From: Sorex araneus
Lineage: Eukaryota; Chordata; Mammalia; Eulipotyphla; Soricidae
Direction of reading: 5' to 3'
Assembly (NCBI RefSeq): GCF_027595985.1
Contig: NC_073305.1
Span: forward strand, 26,192,028 to 26,256,027
DNA: 64,000 nucleotides
Shown piece by piece: positions 43,941 through 56,059 of the stretch. The notes beneath the pieces are model-generated. The model was not told the DNA's origin. It saw only the letters and a program-made list of their open reading frames with translations, and did not search any database. The first letter of the stretch is position 1, and the number at the start of each line of letters is the position of its first letter. A program made the position numbers and the translations under genes.

Positions 43941-44290
43941 CTAAATAATGTATCTCAGTGTTCAATGTAAGGTTGTAGAAACAAGATATTTAACAGCATG
44001 TTGAAATTTCTTGGAGTATTTCCATTTGAACAAACCCCAATTAGGAAAAGAAAAGTTTTGGGCTTGGGCAGCAACCTATTTAGATGCTCCAATCTAAACA
44101 CAAATCACCTAAGTTTCTTCAGGCACCCAGTCTATATCCTTGTAAATGTATGATGTTTTATTAATTACACTTATCTTATTATAAGATCAGTTAGTTTCAT
44201 TAAGCAATCTGTAATCAAAAGTTATTTTTATGTATTCATAGTTACCTTCCTCCCTCTTATTACTTCCACAGTCCAAGCGAACAACTATCT
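43941..44290. other. Unique DNA
   Basis: Nothing recognised. Confidence 0.35.
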
Positions 44291-44477
44291 TTTTGTTTTG
44301 TTTTAGTTTTTGGTTTGGGGGCTACACCCAGCAGTGCTCAGGAGCTACTTCTGGCTCTGCACTCAGGAATTATCCTGACTGTGCTCAGGGGACCAGATGG
44401 GATGCTGGAGATTGAATCCAAATTGGCCTCTGGGTGGAAGGCAAATGCCTTACTTGGTATTTACTGCTCCAGCCCCA
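44291..44477 (-). mobile_element. SINE-A
   Basis: T-rich start, GGGGGCTACACCCAGCAGTG, CAGGGGACCAGATGGGATGC, AAGGCAAATGCC, CTGCTCCAGCCCC. Moderately diverged. Confidence 0.88.
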
Positions 44478-45212
44478 CTAACACCTACCTATCTATACCA
44501 GTGGTTTAGAGTCTCCAATAACATTGGTAAGCACTTGACTTTATTGTGAAGCAAATGTGTCTAGAACACAGTAGAGACACCAAAGATATTTGATGAGCCA
44601 ATAAAATAAGTAACTCAATAACTAGCAAATAACTCAATGCAGGGAATTTTGCTTACAAAGTTGTATGAGCAATATTAAACTTCATTTATGAAAATTATGG
44701 AAATCATCAGATCTTAATTTCCATAATATTCTCTAGGCAATATTGAGCTATGAGTTAATTTGTCTTTATTGTCCTTTTTAATTTTTTTAAAACATTTTTT
44801 AAAACACTATTTGTGCTTTGAACAAGGGCTATTATTTTTGTTCTCTGCTAAGTTCTTAGCTCAATTTTGACCAAATTATCTATGATAGTCCATTAAGCAT
44901 CATCTTTTTGCTCTAGGATTTGCAGAGGTCACTCTTTTCCTAGTGGCTCTGACATAACTTTTTCTAATGAACTTTTTTACATCCTCAGGCTGAGTAAGGC
45001 ATTCTTCTACTAGCTTAGAATGTTCATTTTCACTGCACTTATTATTAACTTGTATTAAAAATTATTAACAGTTCCTCCTGCTCTTAACTATGTGCTAAAA
45101 ATCTACGATCCATTCACTTCCTTCTGCCCCAGAATTTAATATAGTTCTTAATAAATAGTAGGCTTAGTATAAGTTTGGGAATGAGGAGATAATAAAAAAT
45201 GCCTGGATGGGT
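44478..45212. other. Unique DNA, no gene seen
   Basis: Nothing recognised. Confidence 0.4.
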
Positions 45213-45232
45213 TGATAGATAGACAGATATAT

Positions 45233-45298
<66 letters not shown>

Positions 45299-45302
45299 CA
45301 GA
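45213..45302 (+). repeat. (GATA)n microsatellite
   Basis: About 20 GATA units with GACA variants at both ends. The Tyr-Leu-Ser-Ile repeats readable on the minus strand are artefacts of the period. Confidence 0.96.
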
Positions 45303-46088
45303 ATTTGGCGCTGAGGAGCCAGTGTGGGGTCTCTTAGGACAATAACATAAATCCTCCACAGACTTTTGTCCACAGTGAACACATAGATTTTGTTATCTAT
45401 ACTAAAAATTGTTTTTAACTGTTTGAACAGTATGGATATATAAAATAGAGTCCTAAATATTTTGTTACCAACTTCTCTGATTCCAGAGTACTTTTCTCTA
45501 AGAACCATAATTTATTTGTTTATGTTTAAGTTGTGAAGAAGAGAAAACATCTTGGATACAGGCCGTATCTCAGAGTGGAATCTGAAGAGCCTGATGTGGA
45601 GTTTATAAGTTTGCCCTACTTTTCTGAAACACCTTGTGACATGGTGCTATGCAGACAAAAATGACCAGGATCCTCCCTCCTGCTTCTAAACAAACCATTA
45701 TATGCTAAAGTTTTTTAAAAAATAGCCAGTTATCAGGTGAGTTATTGTCAGGTGCAATGGGAAAGTGGTTCTTTAGTTTATCCCAAGAGCACAATTTTGG
45801 TGTTTACTGCTTGAAGATCATTTTGTTAATAATTCCAGGCCCTGAGCTAAGTGAGACTGGTGTTCATCAGCACATTTAGTGCTCAGAATGGTTCAGTAAG
45901 ATCCATGGCTAGTCATGTTCTATGCAAATTTAGAATCACACACATTTATTATGCATGTGTTAATAATCTAAAATAAAATTATTAGCACATACATAATTTA
46001 TTAAATTTCAAAACAAAAACATCTCCCAACTTTTAAAAAGTATGAAGAACTGTAAAATCAATGACAAATTTAAAGATTCTAATAGTTA
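45303..46088. other. Unique DNA, no gene seen
   Basis: Nothing recognised. Confidence 0.4.
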
Positions 46089-46180
46089 TGGGCCTGGGAA
46101 ATAGTACAGGTCTAGGGAGCATGTGACCCCTGATTGGTCCTCAGCATCACAGACCCTGAATTATACCACTAATGAGACTG
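46089..46180 (+). mobile_element. Old SINE-A fragment
   Basis: GGGCCTGGGAAATAGTACAGG, GACCCCTGATTGGTCCTCAG. Head and B box only, diverged. Confidence 0.55.
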
Positions 46181-46204
46181 ACTATTGGAATATAGCTCTA
46201 AATA

Positions 46205-47454
46205 TTTTAGGCCTGACTTTGGTTTGTCCTTTCTCCCTTGCTATAGACTTTAGCTTTATCTGGTAATAATCTCTAAACAATTCTAGACTACATTGGTGTG
46301 TTCTGCTCCCCTTGCCACTAGGAGCTTAGGTATATCAGTCATGCCCATCAAGGTGCTTCCTGAGTCACTCCTATTCCTTTGTTTATCCGTAATCACTTCT
46401 ATGCTCTCTTCCCCAACTAGTTATTCAGCTCTTCCCCTAATCAAACTCTATTAATTTGTAAGGTCAGACCTTGCTAGGACAGTGAACTCATATTGTAAGT
46501 TAATATTGCCTTTCTCCTCTCGTTATGTCTTTTGAATGGTTTAATTTAAAACAATGTCCTTTTTGTAAGGACAAAGAAAGACAGTTGTTAATATGCTTTG
46601 GTAACATGGTATTTAATTGACTTTTAATATTATTCACTCCCGGGCATCTGCTTTCTCAACTTATTAGGTGCCTTTACTTCCTAGCACCCCCATAAGCAGG
46701 GTCCCGACGAGGGACGGGACGGACCCAGGGCAAGTGGTGAGTTATGTGCTACCCTGGCATCAAGATGGGCCTGGCCAAAGCTCCTAATGCTTAACCATAT
46801 GTTAAGAGCTTGGTCATGGACATGTCATGTATGATCCAAAAGCAACAATGAGACTAGGACCCTGCTAGGGATAGGAAAGACTAATCTGGCCTGAGCACTG
46901 TAGTCTGAGATCGAGATGTCTGTAGGAAAGCAATTACATAACTTAATACATCTCTTGCTATGTCCATACAAAATGATTAATAATATGAATACTTCTATGT
47001 TAGTTGGACAAGGAGAGGAGAAACACACCCATGGGATTCCGCTCTTGGACGGGTGTCCTGCTTAAAGAGAATCTGTCCTAGAAGAAGCATCCCCTAAGGG
47101 AAAGAACTTTACCCCCTATTGATTGTAACCACACCTATATGCAAGCCCTGGCCCCTGATGCTGGGGGATTTAAGGTGGCTGTATGAGGAGGTTTGGGGAA
47201 GAAGCAGAGAGAGAGAGAGACGGGAGTGTATAGAGAGGAGATTGGAATAAACTGCAATTGAGACCAACCAGCTTGGCTCCGTTCCTTCCTTCGCCTGCCT
47301 CATCATCGCCATCAACCTTCCCGGGGTGGGGAAAGCGGCTGAAGACTACCAAATGCGGGCGGCAGGAGAGACAGTGCCGCTACCCTCTGCCCTGTGCCTG
47401 GTGCGGTGAGGTGCTCCCCTCCTCGCCCCTTCTTCTTTTTTGTGTTTTTACACA
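46205..47454 (+). mobile_element. Solo LTR, class II-like ERV, copy 3
   Basis: Shares long blocks with the LTRs at 9098 and 24337 (CTTACTTCCTAGCACCC form, CTACCCTGGCATCAAGATGG, GGAATAAACTGC near 47246) and ends TTTTTACACA at 47454. The left end is irregular: the opening block (GGTTTGTCC...CTTGC) occurs at 46214 and again near 46291, an internal duplication of about 80 bp. The exact 5' end and TSD therefore remain uncertain. No internal viral sequence. Confidence 0.82.
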
Positions 47455-47499
47455 ATTGATCAAGAATCACCAGGAACCCTCCCAGATAATAAATAACAT

Positions 47500-47570
47500 G
47501 GAGACATTACTGGCGCCTGCTCAAGCAAATCGATGAACAGTGATACAGTGATACAGTGATAGAGTAATGT
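47500..47570 (+). mobile_element. SINE-B tail fragment
   Basis: GAGACATTACTGGCGCCTGC, CAAGCAAATCGATGAACAG, then ATACAGTGATACAGTGATAG. The RTE-type tail without its body, next to the LTR. Confidence 0.75.
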
Positions 47571-47639
47571 ATGCCTTGGTCATATGTGAGAATGCCACTT
47601 TTACTGGAAAGTAGTCACTTTAGAAAAAATGTCAATATT

Positions 47640-47818
47640 GAGGCTGGAGCAATAGCACAGCAGGTAGGGCGTTTGCCTTGCACACAGTCGACCTGGGTTC
47701 GATTCCCAGCATCCCATATGGTCCCCTGAGCACCGCCAGGAGTGATTCCTGAGTGCAGAGCCAGGAGTAACCCCTGTGCATCGCCAGGTGTGACCCAAAA
47801 AGCAAAAAAAAAAAAAAA
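47640..47818 (+). mobile_element. SINE-A, near-consensus, with TSD
   Basis: GTCAATATT flanks it at 47631-47639 and 47819-47827. It has GAGGCTGGAGCAATAGCACA, B box GGGTTCGATTCCC, TCGCCAGGTGTGACCCAAAA and poly(A). One of the least changed copies and a useful reference. Confidence 0.95.
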
Positions 47819-48059
47819 GTCAATATTTATTGAACACTAGCTAAGCACTTCTTAGATAGCACCCACTTTGTATTAAATACACAAAAGACTATTATTATTC
47901 TCATTTTGAAGAAAAATAGGAGATGATACTCTATAGGGTCCACAGGTTGTTAAAAGCTAAGCTAGAAGTGAAATTAAGGCAGCTTGGATCAAGGATGAGT
48001 TGATACTTGGCTTCACTTTTCAGAATTAATGTGCAATTATATACATTTTATTTTTTAAT

Positions 48060-49050
48060 ATAATAAAATTTTAAATTTTAGACACTGTGTTTTACAAAGC
48101 TGTTATTAGCAGGACTCTATACAAAAAAAAAATGGTTCAGCACCATGCCTTCAGCAGTGTCCACTTCCCTCCACCATTGTCCCAGTGTCCCACCTCTTCC
48201 CCCACTCCCTGTAGCAACTTTCCTACTAGAGGCCATTTCTCAGTTTCTGTTGCTTGTGGACATTTATTATTCCCTTACTATGTTTCAAAGTGTCTCTTGC
48301 CCACACGCCTGGCTGTCTTCCCCAGGGCCCCTCGGAGAGGATGGACTCCAGCTTCCCTCCCTGCCCCAAGCAGAGCTCCCGGCAGCCGAAGACCACCAGA
48401 ACCTAGCCACAGCCATGCTCAAGGCCCCTCTTCACATGTTTGGACAAGCCTCACGCATGAAGGTACTGGCAGAGAAACCCAGGTGTGTGTAATCCCATCA
48501 ACGGCCAATATCTAGAGAAGCAAGCTCCCAGAAGTAGTATCTTATAACCTACTTCTCCCTCTGGGAGAAACTAGAAAGCTACTGAGAGTTTCCTGCCCAC
48601 ATGGGACAGCCTTGAAGCTAGTAACAAGTTGGATCTCATTCCCCTGACCCTGAAAGAGCCTCCAATGAGGGAAGGCCAAGTGGAGAAAGGTTTCTAAAAT
48701 CTCACAGATAGGACAAATGGAGAGGTTACTGAGCCTGCTCAAAAAATTGACGATCAACGGGATTTCGTGATTTGTGTGATTCGTGACTATGTTTCTTTAC
48801 ATCCAATATAGGAGAGAGATACTTCTGTGTTTACCACTAACTTCACTTAGGACGATGCTCTCTGGATCCATCCATATAGTAGAAAATTTCATGACTATAT
48901 CTTTTTTTATAGCTGAGCAGTATTCCATTTTCTATATTAACCACACTTTCATTATATAGTCATTTGCTCTTGGACATCTTGATTTTGTCCAGAGATAGTT
49001 ATTGTGAATTAGTGTTGCAATAAACTTGAACTGTAAACATTTTAAATTAA
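48060..49050 (-). mobile_element. L1 3' end, split by family C
   Basis: 48060-48286 is the reversed 3' UTR (CCATTGTCCCAGTGTCCC). 48786-49050 is the reversed end of ORF2 (GAGCAGTATTCCATTTTC near 48914). The family C insertion at 48287 separates them. Confidence 0.8.
48287..48785 (+). mobile_element. Family C retroposon, copy 3, nested in L1
   Basis: A 499-bp unit with ACTATGTTTC at 48277-48286 and 48786-48795. It shares CGCCTGGCTGTCTTC, AGCCACAGCCATGCTCAAGG and CCCTGACCCTGAAAGAGCC with the other copies. It is shorter because about 130 bases in the middle (present at 6890-7010 in copy 1) are missing. It ends in a degenerate GAGGTTACTG...GATTTCGTGATTTG version of the RTE tail. Confidence 0.85.
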
Positions 49051-50306
49051 ATAATCCTTTGACTCTCTTCTCACATAAAATATGCCTCCTTTTTTGAATT
49101 GAAGCTTTTAAGTCCTAAAGCAACTGTCTAAGACCTCAAAGCTAATAGAATCCTAACCTATCTTTTAGGAAGCTAAACTAGTATGTCAAACTGAGCTGCA
49201 AACACATCTGGAAGATCCATCAGACATTCCAAGCCTCCTGTGTGAATTTGTGGAGTCCTGATTAATTGCCTTATGTTGGGAAAGTTTAATTCACACACAC
49301 TCTCCTATTCAGTCCTAAAGACTTTTCCTGAAAAGATGACTCAGATATTAATTCTTTTCTAAGAAAAATATCAAGTACCACATCTCATACTCCCCTCTTT
49401 TTTCCTCCAATTAAAGTTCAGATAAAAGAACCTTCTAGCCACTTTCTCCAAGGAACAACATTCTAACAATGTCGGTTCTATAACTCTAACATAAACTTGT
49501 CAACAAGTAACCAACTTGTCAATTTGACTGAGGCAATTGTCAGGGGACCTGGAATTATTTACTAATCACCCCCAACCAAATACTCTTGTTGTTGATTTCA
49601 GAATAGGTGTTAGCAGTGTGTATCTTAACTTAATGGAAAATATATGTTGTATTTTTACAAGCAGCATCAGAATTGATAAAAACTATGTTGAAATTTGTGG
49701 AAGCTAAAAAGTAAGGACATGTCCTTTTTCTGTTCTCCAGATGGAGCTCCATAGCAGATTAAGAAAACCTTTTGTGTGAGAACTAATTCATAATGAGATG
49801 TTGTTCTGAATAACAATGGGAGTTTTTACATAGAAAATTCTCACGCTCTCTGCCTTTTGTACTGTCATGGAATTAAAATTAATTAATCTGTGTGTGTGTG
49901 TGTGTCTACATAGGTACATGTGCCACAGGGTAAGTGAAAAAGAATAACAGTTTGTTTAAGCAAGATGATCCCTGTTCAAGCAGCATAATCCCTGTCTACT
50001 AGTCATAAATTCTCTTTGGTACAAAATAAGCCACTTTTCTTAGAATAACACAGCTCTGGACCATGAGCATTCAAAGGAGCTATGGCTACTGGACATTGAT
50101 AGGAACAAGCATTTATTTCCAGGCCATCCCAAGTTGTTACTGGAACTAAAACAAGAACAAAGTATTCTTTAAGCTAACTGTATTGCCCAGTTCTATTTTT
50201 TCTTTATATGAGCACTGGCACCATTAGTCAGCATCTATAAAATTCTGCTATCTATATATCTAAAATGTTCTGCTCTCTATCTACATGACATACCTAATTT
50301 TAATTT
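49051..50306. other. Unique DNA, no gene seen
   Basis: A short (TG)n at about 49890-49904. No exon recognised. Confidence 0.45.
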
Positions 50307-50322
50307 TTAACACAATATACTT

Positions 50323-50513
50323 TGGGTTTTTTTGTTTGTTTGTTTTTTTCTTTTTTGGGTCTCACCCAGCGATGCACAGGGATTACTCCTGGCTCGTGCA
50401 CTCAGGAATTACTCCTGGCGGTGCTCAGGGGACCATATAGGATGCTGGGATTTGAACCCGGGTTGGCCTCCTGCAAGGCAAATGCCCTACCGCTGTGCTA
50501 TTGCTCCAGCCCA
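50323..50513 (-). mobile_element. SINE-A with 16-bp TSD
   Basis: TTAACACAATATACTT is exact at 50307-50322 and 50514-50529. T-rich start, GGTCTCACCCAGCGATG, GAACCCGGGTTGGCC, ATTGCTCCAGCCC. Recent. Confidence 0.95.
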
Positions 50514-50529
50514 TTAACACAATATACTT

Positions 50530-51914
50530 ATGAGTTTCATTTACAGATATTGAAATTGAAGCCAGCGAGGTTAAATTACTTGCCCAAGGTCATAGAGAAA
50601 TGAATTCAAGGCTAGAATGAATAACCCATTGTATCGGGTCGCCTTCCTTATTTGAAAACTTTGCTCCTCTCAGTTTCTGTTCTTCAGAGATGTGCTACCA
50701 AGAAATCATTTCTTTCTCTCTAGGCACTATTAATAAAATAATGTACTTAATGAAAAGGGATCCAGACCCCCATTCTCCAAGAATTCTTTGAGAAATAATG
50801 AAAGTAAGTCTAACCAGGCAGCAGGTGTGGTGGGTACATCAACCGTCTCTGTTCTTAGATTATGTCTACAAAGGACCCATGTCTTAGAGAACTGTCAAGG
50901 AAGTGATCTGTTAAAGGTCAGTACTGAATCACTTAAGTTCAGGGTAAAGGAGGTCAGAGACAATTGTTAAGTGGCAGAAGAAAGTGGTGAATGAAATTCA
51001 GAGGCACGAGGGCCTCTCTGAGACAGAGTTTGCAAGGTTATAACAAGGATCTGAGAGCAGAAAACACTTGGTTCTACCAGTTGAAACAAATGGAAACCGG
51101 ACCCCAGAAATTCTCTACTGGTGTGGAAAGGGGCCCTCTTGACTTTGTGTATATCTTGTGTAGAAGTGGTTTTGTCTCCTAGTAATAGTCCTGAGATGAA
51201 GTAAATGGCAGGAAGTTATAAATAGCAAATAACAGGTTACTACAAATAACCTTAGCGCTTTTGAAAATATTCCTCCAATGCTATTTTTGAAAGTATTTTC
51301 AAAGCTATTATTTTATTTCATTCCAACAAATAAATTCAAACTTAAAATAGATATTGATGTTCTTAGTTTTAAGATGAGAACAATAAGGCTCAGGGATGCT
51401 AAGATAAAGATGAGGCTGTGGAGGGTGAAAGTGGCAGTTTCTGAAATGAATGCTATGTACAGATAAGCATAAGAATTTCTGTCTTATGCGCATCACTTCC
51501 CTAACCCCAATATATAGGTGGTAAATGATTATGTTAGAGAAATAAAATCAACTACATCCAGCTGACTTAATAAATCTCTATGGGAAGGACCCAGGGATAA
51601 ACAGGGTATTTTGTTTGTTTCATGTTTGTGCTGGACAAGGTTATTTTATTATTTTAATGTTTTGTTTTTAACTGAGTTAATGCATTTTAGAAAACTTTCC
51701 ACATTATTGCATTGCTCTTTCACCATCCTCACCCAGCAGGACTCAGGCACCTTCATGCAACTCACAAAATGTTCTTAACCTGACAGTGCCGTGCTTGGGG
51801 ACAAACAGGGCTACTACTGCTACGTACTAAATTCTGTCTTACATGCATCAATATTCACAACTCTAATATGCAGTTGTTGGATGATCATGTCAAAGAAAAA
51901 GAATCAGGTCAGAT
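50530..51914. other. Unique DNA, no gene seen
   Basis: No repeat or exon recognised. Confidence 0.45.
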
Positions 51915-52035
51915 CAGATCACTTCTTGGTTAAGGCTTCAGCCGAGATCAGGGAGACATGGGTGTGGGGGATCAAACTCAGGGCACCACACATGCTAGGC
52001 CTATGCTCTACCACCTGAGTCACAACCCTTGCCCA
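51915..52035 (-). mobile_element. tRNA-like SINE fragment, not the SINE-A head
   Basis: The reverse complement reads GGTTGTGACTCAGGTGGTAG (A box) and GCCCTGAGTTTGATCCCCC (B box), with AGCATGTGTGG between. This resembles an ID or tRNA-Ala-type SINE, distinct from SINE-A and SINE-B, and older by divergence. Confidence 0.6.
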
Positions 52036-52870
52036 TGCTGGTAGTTTACTAAAAAAAAAGTGTCTCCAGTAATTCTAAGTTGAAAAGAGAGTTGAAAAGC
52101 ATGTGCTAAAATAGTATTATTTGAATGTCAGGGGCAAAAAATAATTCCTAAAACTTGAACCATTAAAAGTATGCTCATCATTTGGTCTCGATTTCTATTT
52201 AAATACTGTTCCTTTGCAATCTGAACTTAGATGTATAACTGCCAACTCTGAAAACAGACAACATTTTGAGAAGTTAAGGTTGCCAGGGGCAATCCAATTT
52301 ACCAAGGAAACCAGCTGAGCAGTAGAATAACACTGAGGAGAGCAGCCCACAGGTAGAACGCTGCCTATAGAAGGGCATGATCCCTCTGTTTCCTTAGGCA
52401 GAAATTGGAACATTATTTCTCTACCACTGGAAAAGGAGCATTTCGTTCTTTGCTGGATGGTGGACTTACATAACCAAGACCTCTGTTTACTTTCTCTGCT
52501 GGAGAGAACAGTGTGATCCCATTAGACGGGTAGCAGTCAGACAGAAGAGGCAGCCCTTTATTTCTCCATGGAAAAATAGGAATTCCAGCCTACTTTTCTG
52601 AAGAAGATCAGTGTGTGTCACTGGAAAGTTCCTCAGGGAACTGAGTGTGTTAAGGGATTCAAGTAATATATGTACATTCGACTGTGTTGGAAGATACCAT
52701 GCCCATTTAGAAGCTGAAATAAGAAAGAGAAACAGGATTTCCCTCTTATATGCAAAATGGTACAGCGAAAATTTCAGTGATAGCAAAATCAGTTCATTTC
52801 TTTGCTATGCAAATTCTGGTTTCTTTGCATGCACACTCTGTATATTACCTTTAAAATACATTCATTTATC
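52036..52870. other. Unique DNA, no gene seen
   Basis: Nothing recognised. Confidence 0.4.
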
Positions 52871-52876
52871 AAATGT

Positions 52877-53140
52877 TTTGGAGCGATAGTAACGCAGGTA
52901 GTGTGTTTGCCTTGCATGCAGTCAACTCGGTTTGATTTCAATTCCTCTGCCCCTCTCGGAGATCCTGGAAAGCTACTGAGGGAGAGTATCTCACCTGCAC
53001 AGCAGAGCCTGGCAAGCTACCCGTGGCATATTCAGTATACAAAAAAAAAAAAAAATCAGTAACAACGAGTCTCAAAATGAGACGTTACTGGTGCCCACTT
53101 GAGCAAATTGATGAGCAATGGGATGACAGTGACAGTGACA
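52877..53140 (+). mobile_element. SINE-B with an internal A tract
   Basis: TTGGAGCGATAGTAACGCAG head, CCCTCTCGGAGATCCTGG, GGCAAGCTACCCGTGGCATA, then an A15 run at 53041-53055 where other copies have GCCAAAAACAG. The tail is GAGACGTTACTGGTGCCC and GACAGTGACAGTGACA. Confidence 0.9.
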
Positions 53141-55070
53141 ATTAGTTGTACCATTAAATTCACTATAGCTTAAAATAGATGTAGGAAATCTGAGATTTTT
53201 ATCAAGTACATTTTAGTGTAATTAAGAGAAAGCTCAGTGTGTTTGCTCTGAATTTAGAAGGTCCAGGTTTAATCTCTGGCACTATATGGGGTTAAGCACC
53301 CACCAGAGTGACCTTCAAACACTGAGATAGAAGTATCCTCATAACACAATCGGTGTACCTCCCACCAGCAAGAAAATTAAATACAAGTTTCAAGTCACCT
53401 AATAATGTACTCAATTGTATGTAAGAGAGAAATAAAACCCTTGAGGAATGAACATTTGATTTTAAATCCAATAAAGTCTACTAACAAGATTATAAACAAA
53501 ATTTTAGTATATCATCTGTATCAATATAATTATTCAGAGGAATTAAACTCTGATGGTGTCTCATGATAATTCAAAGGTGACTTATTTTTGTTGTTTGGTT
53601 GTGTAGATGTGTGATCAGATGAGCAGTTATACTTTGCTTTGTGGCTCTGACCAAACTTACATGCAATATTTGGAATTTAATCACTATCCTTCTCTTGCCT
53701 AATTCCTAGTCCATTTGGTATAAGTTTTACAATATGTTCTCTAAGTCATCTTCCCTGACACCTTATTCCTATTGAGGGTTTCAAACTCATGCTCACCACA
53801 CCATTACAACATCTACTGCCTTCCCTATAGCACTGAATTCATAATAGAGAAATTTCCGATTTAGACTGCAATTATTCAGTGTAGGAATTCATTCAATTAT
53901 CTATTAAAGATATAGTATGTGGCAGTTTTAAATATACTACAAAGGCAAATATATGTTTTGCATAATATTCAAAGCTTTACTTTTGGCTCTGTGTTCAGAG
54001 ATAACTTCTAGGGTCAAACCAGTGTTAGCAGCTCCCCAAATTTCTGTCCCTATTAACCTTACTTTTTGAGGAAGACCACGGAAGATATGAGATGTCTGCA
54101 TTTCAGTAATTGGGATGGAGATGGAATTTTTAATGGAATTGCAGAGAAGGCCTCATAGGAAAGGTTATATCTAAACTGATGACATGAATTAAATGTGATT
54201 CCAGGGAGAGAGGACTCGGGCAGAGAGAGGAGCATATAGTAAGGCTAGGACTGAGGGATAAGGATGCTGACATGTATAAGGAGCAGGAAGTTGACCTGCA
54301 GTGGAGAGAATAAGAATAGACTATTTTATTGTATTCTGCATCTATCACTATAGAAAGCACTCAGTAACTTCTTGAAATATTAAAAACTGATAAAATAAAT
54401 GCCAAGCCATATGTGTTCTATAAACAATTATTCTCACATATTCAATCTTTTATACTTTCTGGTAATATTTTAGTAAGAATTTTATCTACAAAATGAAGGA
54501 ATTCTCAGAAAATCATTCATATTTGAGGTGAAATGGATGTCAATTCACCAGATCATCTGAAAGAAAGTGGTTTGCATTCATGTGATGATCAAGTTTTACT
54601 CATCAAACTTAATTTATTTCAAAGCATTTTTGAATATCAAAGCATCACATCTTTTTTCTCTTTTTCTCTTTATAGTTCTCATCTCAATAGTGCAATATGA
54701 TTTGGAGGTAAGCTCTGATTCCTAATGATCTCCCTGGTCAGTAGTCTCACTACCACAAAAGACATTTTCTGATTATTTTATTTTGTGGAATATTGTCTCT
54801 TTAACTTCTGATCATTTCCATGTGTTACAATTCTTAAGAGTAGAACTATAATATTTTCAACCTACTTCCACAGAACCATTCCAGTAGACATTGAGACATA
54901 AGGAAGGATGATGCATTTCTAAGTGACAAGTAAAAGGAAACAGTGGAGACCATTTTTATCTGATCATCTTATTATTATCAACCAACTGGGAAACATTGCC
55001 AGAAAACAACATGATGGGTTAGACTTTGAATCTTAATTTATAGTTTGCTATCTAGAAAACCTTGGTGAGT
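53141..55070. other. Mostly unique DNA, no gene seen
   Basis: A decayed SINE-like stretch at 53220-53380 (AGAAAGCTCAGTGTGTTTGC, GGTCCAGGTTTAATCTCTGG). No exon recognised. Confidence 0.4.
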
Positions 55071-55116
55071 CACGCACACACTGAAACTCAGTGTTGTGCG
55101 TGTATATATACCGGAC

Positions 55117-55668
55117 TCCGCACCAGGTTTTTTTCACTCAGGGCACCCTAGAAGGGTGCGGGTGAGAGCCCTCCCTGCCTCAAGTGACCCAGCCCCTGCA
55201 CCTGACTTCCACAACTGCTGCTACATTCCAGGCTGTTTTCCACATGCTTGGGCCGAGCCTCATGCATGATTGAAGTTCCACAGAACCCAAGTTATGCGGA
55301 ACTTTGTGACCTTGGTCTCTGGGTTCAACGGAACCCAAGAACAGAGATCCTCTGCCTGCTTTCCCCAATCTCCTGCAGCCCAGGGGTCACACCCATAAAC
55401 CACCTCCTGCTGGCACCAGATAATCTCCTCATTGGCCACTGTCCAGAACTCACGACTGCTTCTCTGAGAAGGGAGCATAAAATGAGGCCCCATAACCATG
55501 CCACCAGACTTGGCTCCAAGCTGCTTTCACTCGGGGCACCCCAGAAGGGTGACAGGTGAGAGCCCTCCCTGCCCCGAGGGACCCAGCCTCAGCAGCCAAC
55601 CTCCACAACCCAACTGCTGCCACGCTCCAGGCCGCTTTCCACATGCTTGGGCCAAGCTTCACATATCA
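55117..55668 (+). repeat. 1.4 tandem GC-rich units, 399-bp period, related to family C
   Basis: CACATGCTTGGGCC occurs at 55241 and 55640. The two units share CAGGGCACC or CGGGGCACC, AGAGCCCTCCCTGCC and ACGCTCCAGGC-like words. The same order of words occurs in family C (CCCTGCCCC, GCCACAGCCATGCTCAAGG, CACATGTTTGGACAAGCCTC). This is likely a monomeric 5' region of the parent of family C. A TATATATAC run lies just upstream at 55102. Confidence 0.72.
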
Positions 55669-55901
55669 CTGTATCACTGTCATCCCGTCGCTCATCGATT
55701 TGCTTGAGTAATGTCTCCATTGTGAGACTTGTTGTTACTGTTTTTGGCATATCGAATATGCCACTGGTAGCTTTCTAGACTCTGCTATGCGGGCAAGATA
55801 CTCTCGGTAGTTTGCCGTGCTCTTTGAGAGTAATGGAGGAATCAAATTCGGGTTGGCCGTGTGCAAGGCAAACACCCTACCCGCTGTGCTATCGCTCTAG
55901 C
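55669..55901 (-). mobile_element. SINE-B
   Basis: ACTGTATCACTGTCATCCCG, GGCATATCGAATATGCCAC, ATTCGGGTTGGCCGTGTGC, GCTATCGCTCTAGC. Full length, with a small deletion after GATTTGCTTGAG. It abuts the second GC-rich unit. Confidence 0.9.
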
Positions 55902-56059
55902 ATTTTAAGATAAAGAAACATTACAGAAGATTCTAGATTTCATGCTTTTCATAAAAGTTCTAAAGTCTGTCAGCAATCAACCAGACACAAGTGGAGCCTC
56001 TGTTGCTCCCCTCACAAACACTTCTTTTCTAGTATGGTGTTCTATTGCTTTATTTTTTA

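Noticed and set aside
45114..45508. Frames with Tyr-Leu-Ser-Ile repeats
   Set aside because: Readout of the (GATA)n microsatellite.
48087..48515. 142-codon + strand frame
   Set aside because: It crosses an L1 3' UTR and the family C GC-rich part. The frame is not kept in the other two family C copies.
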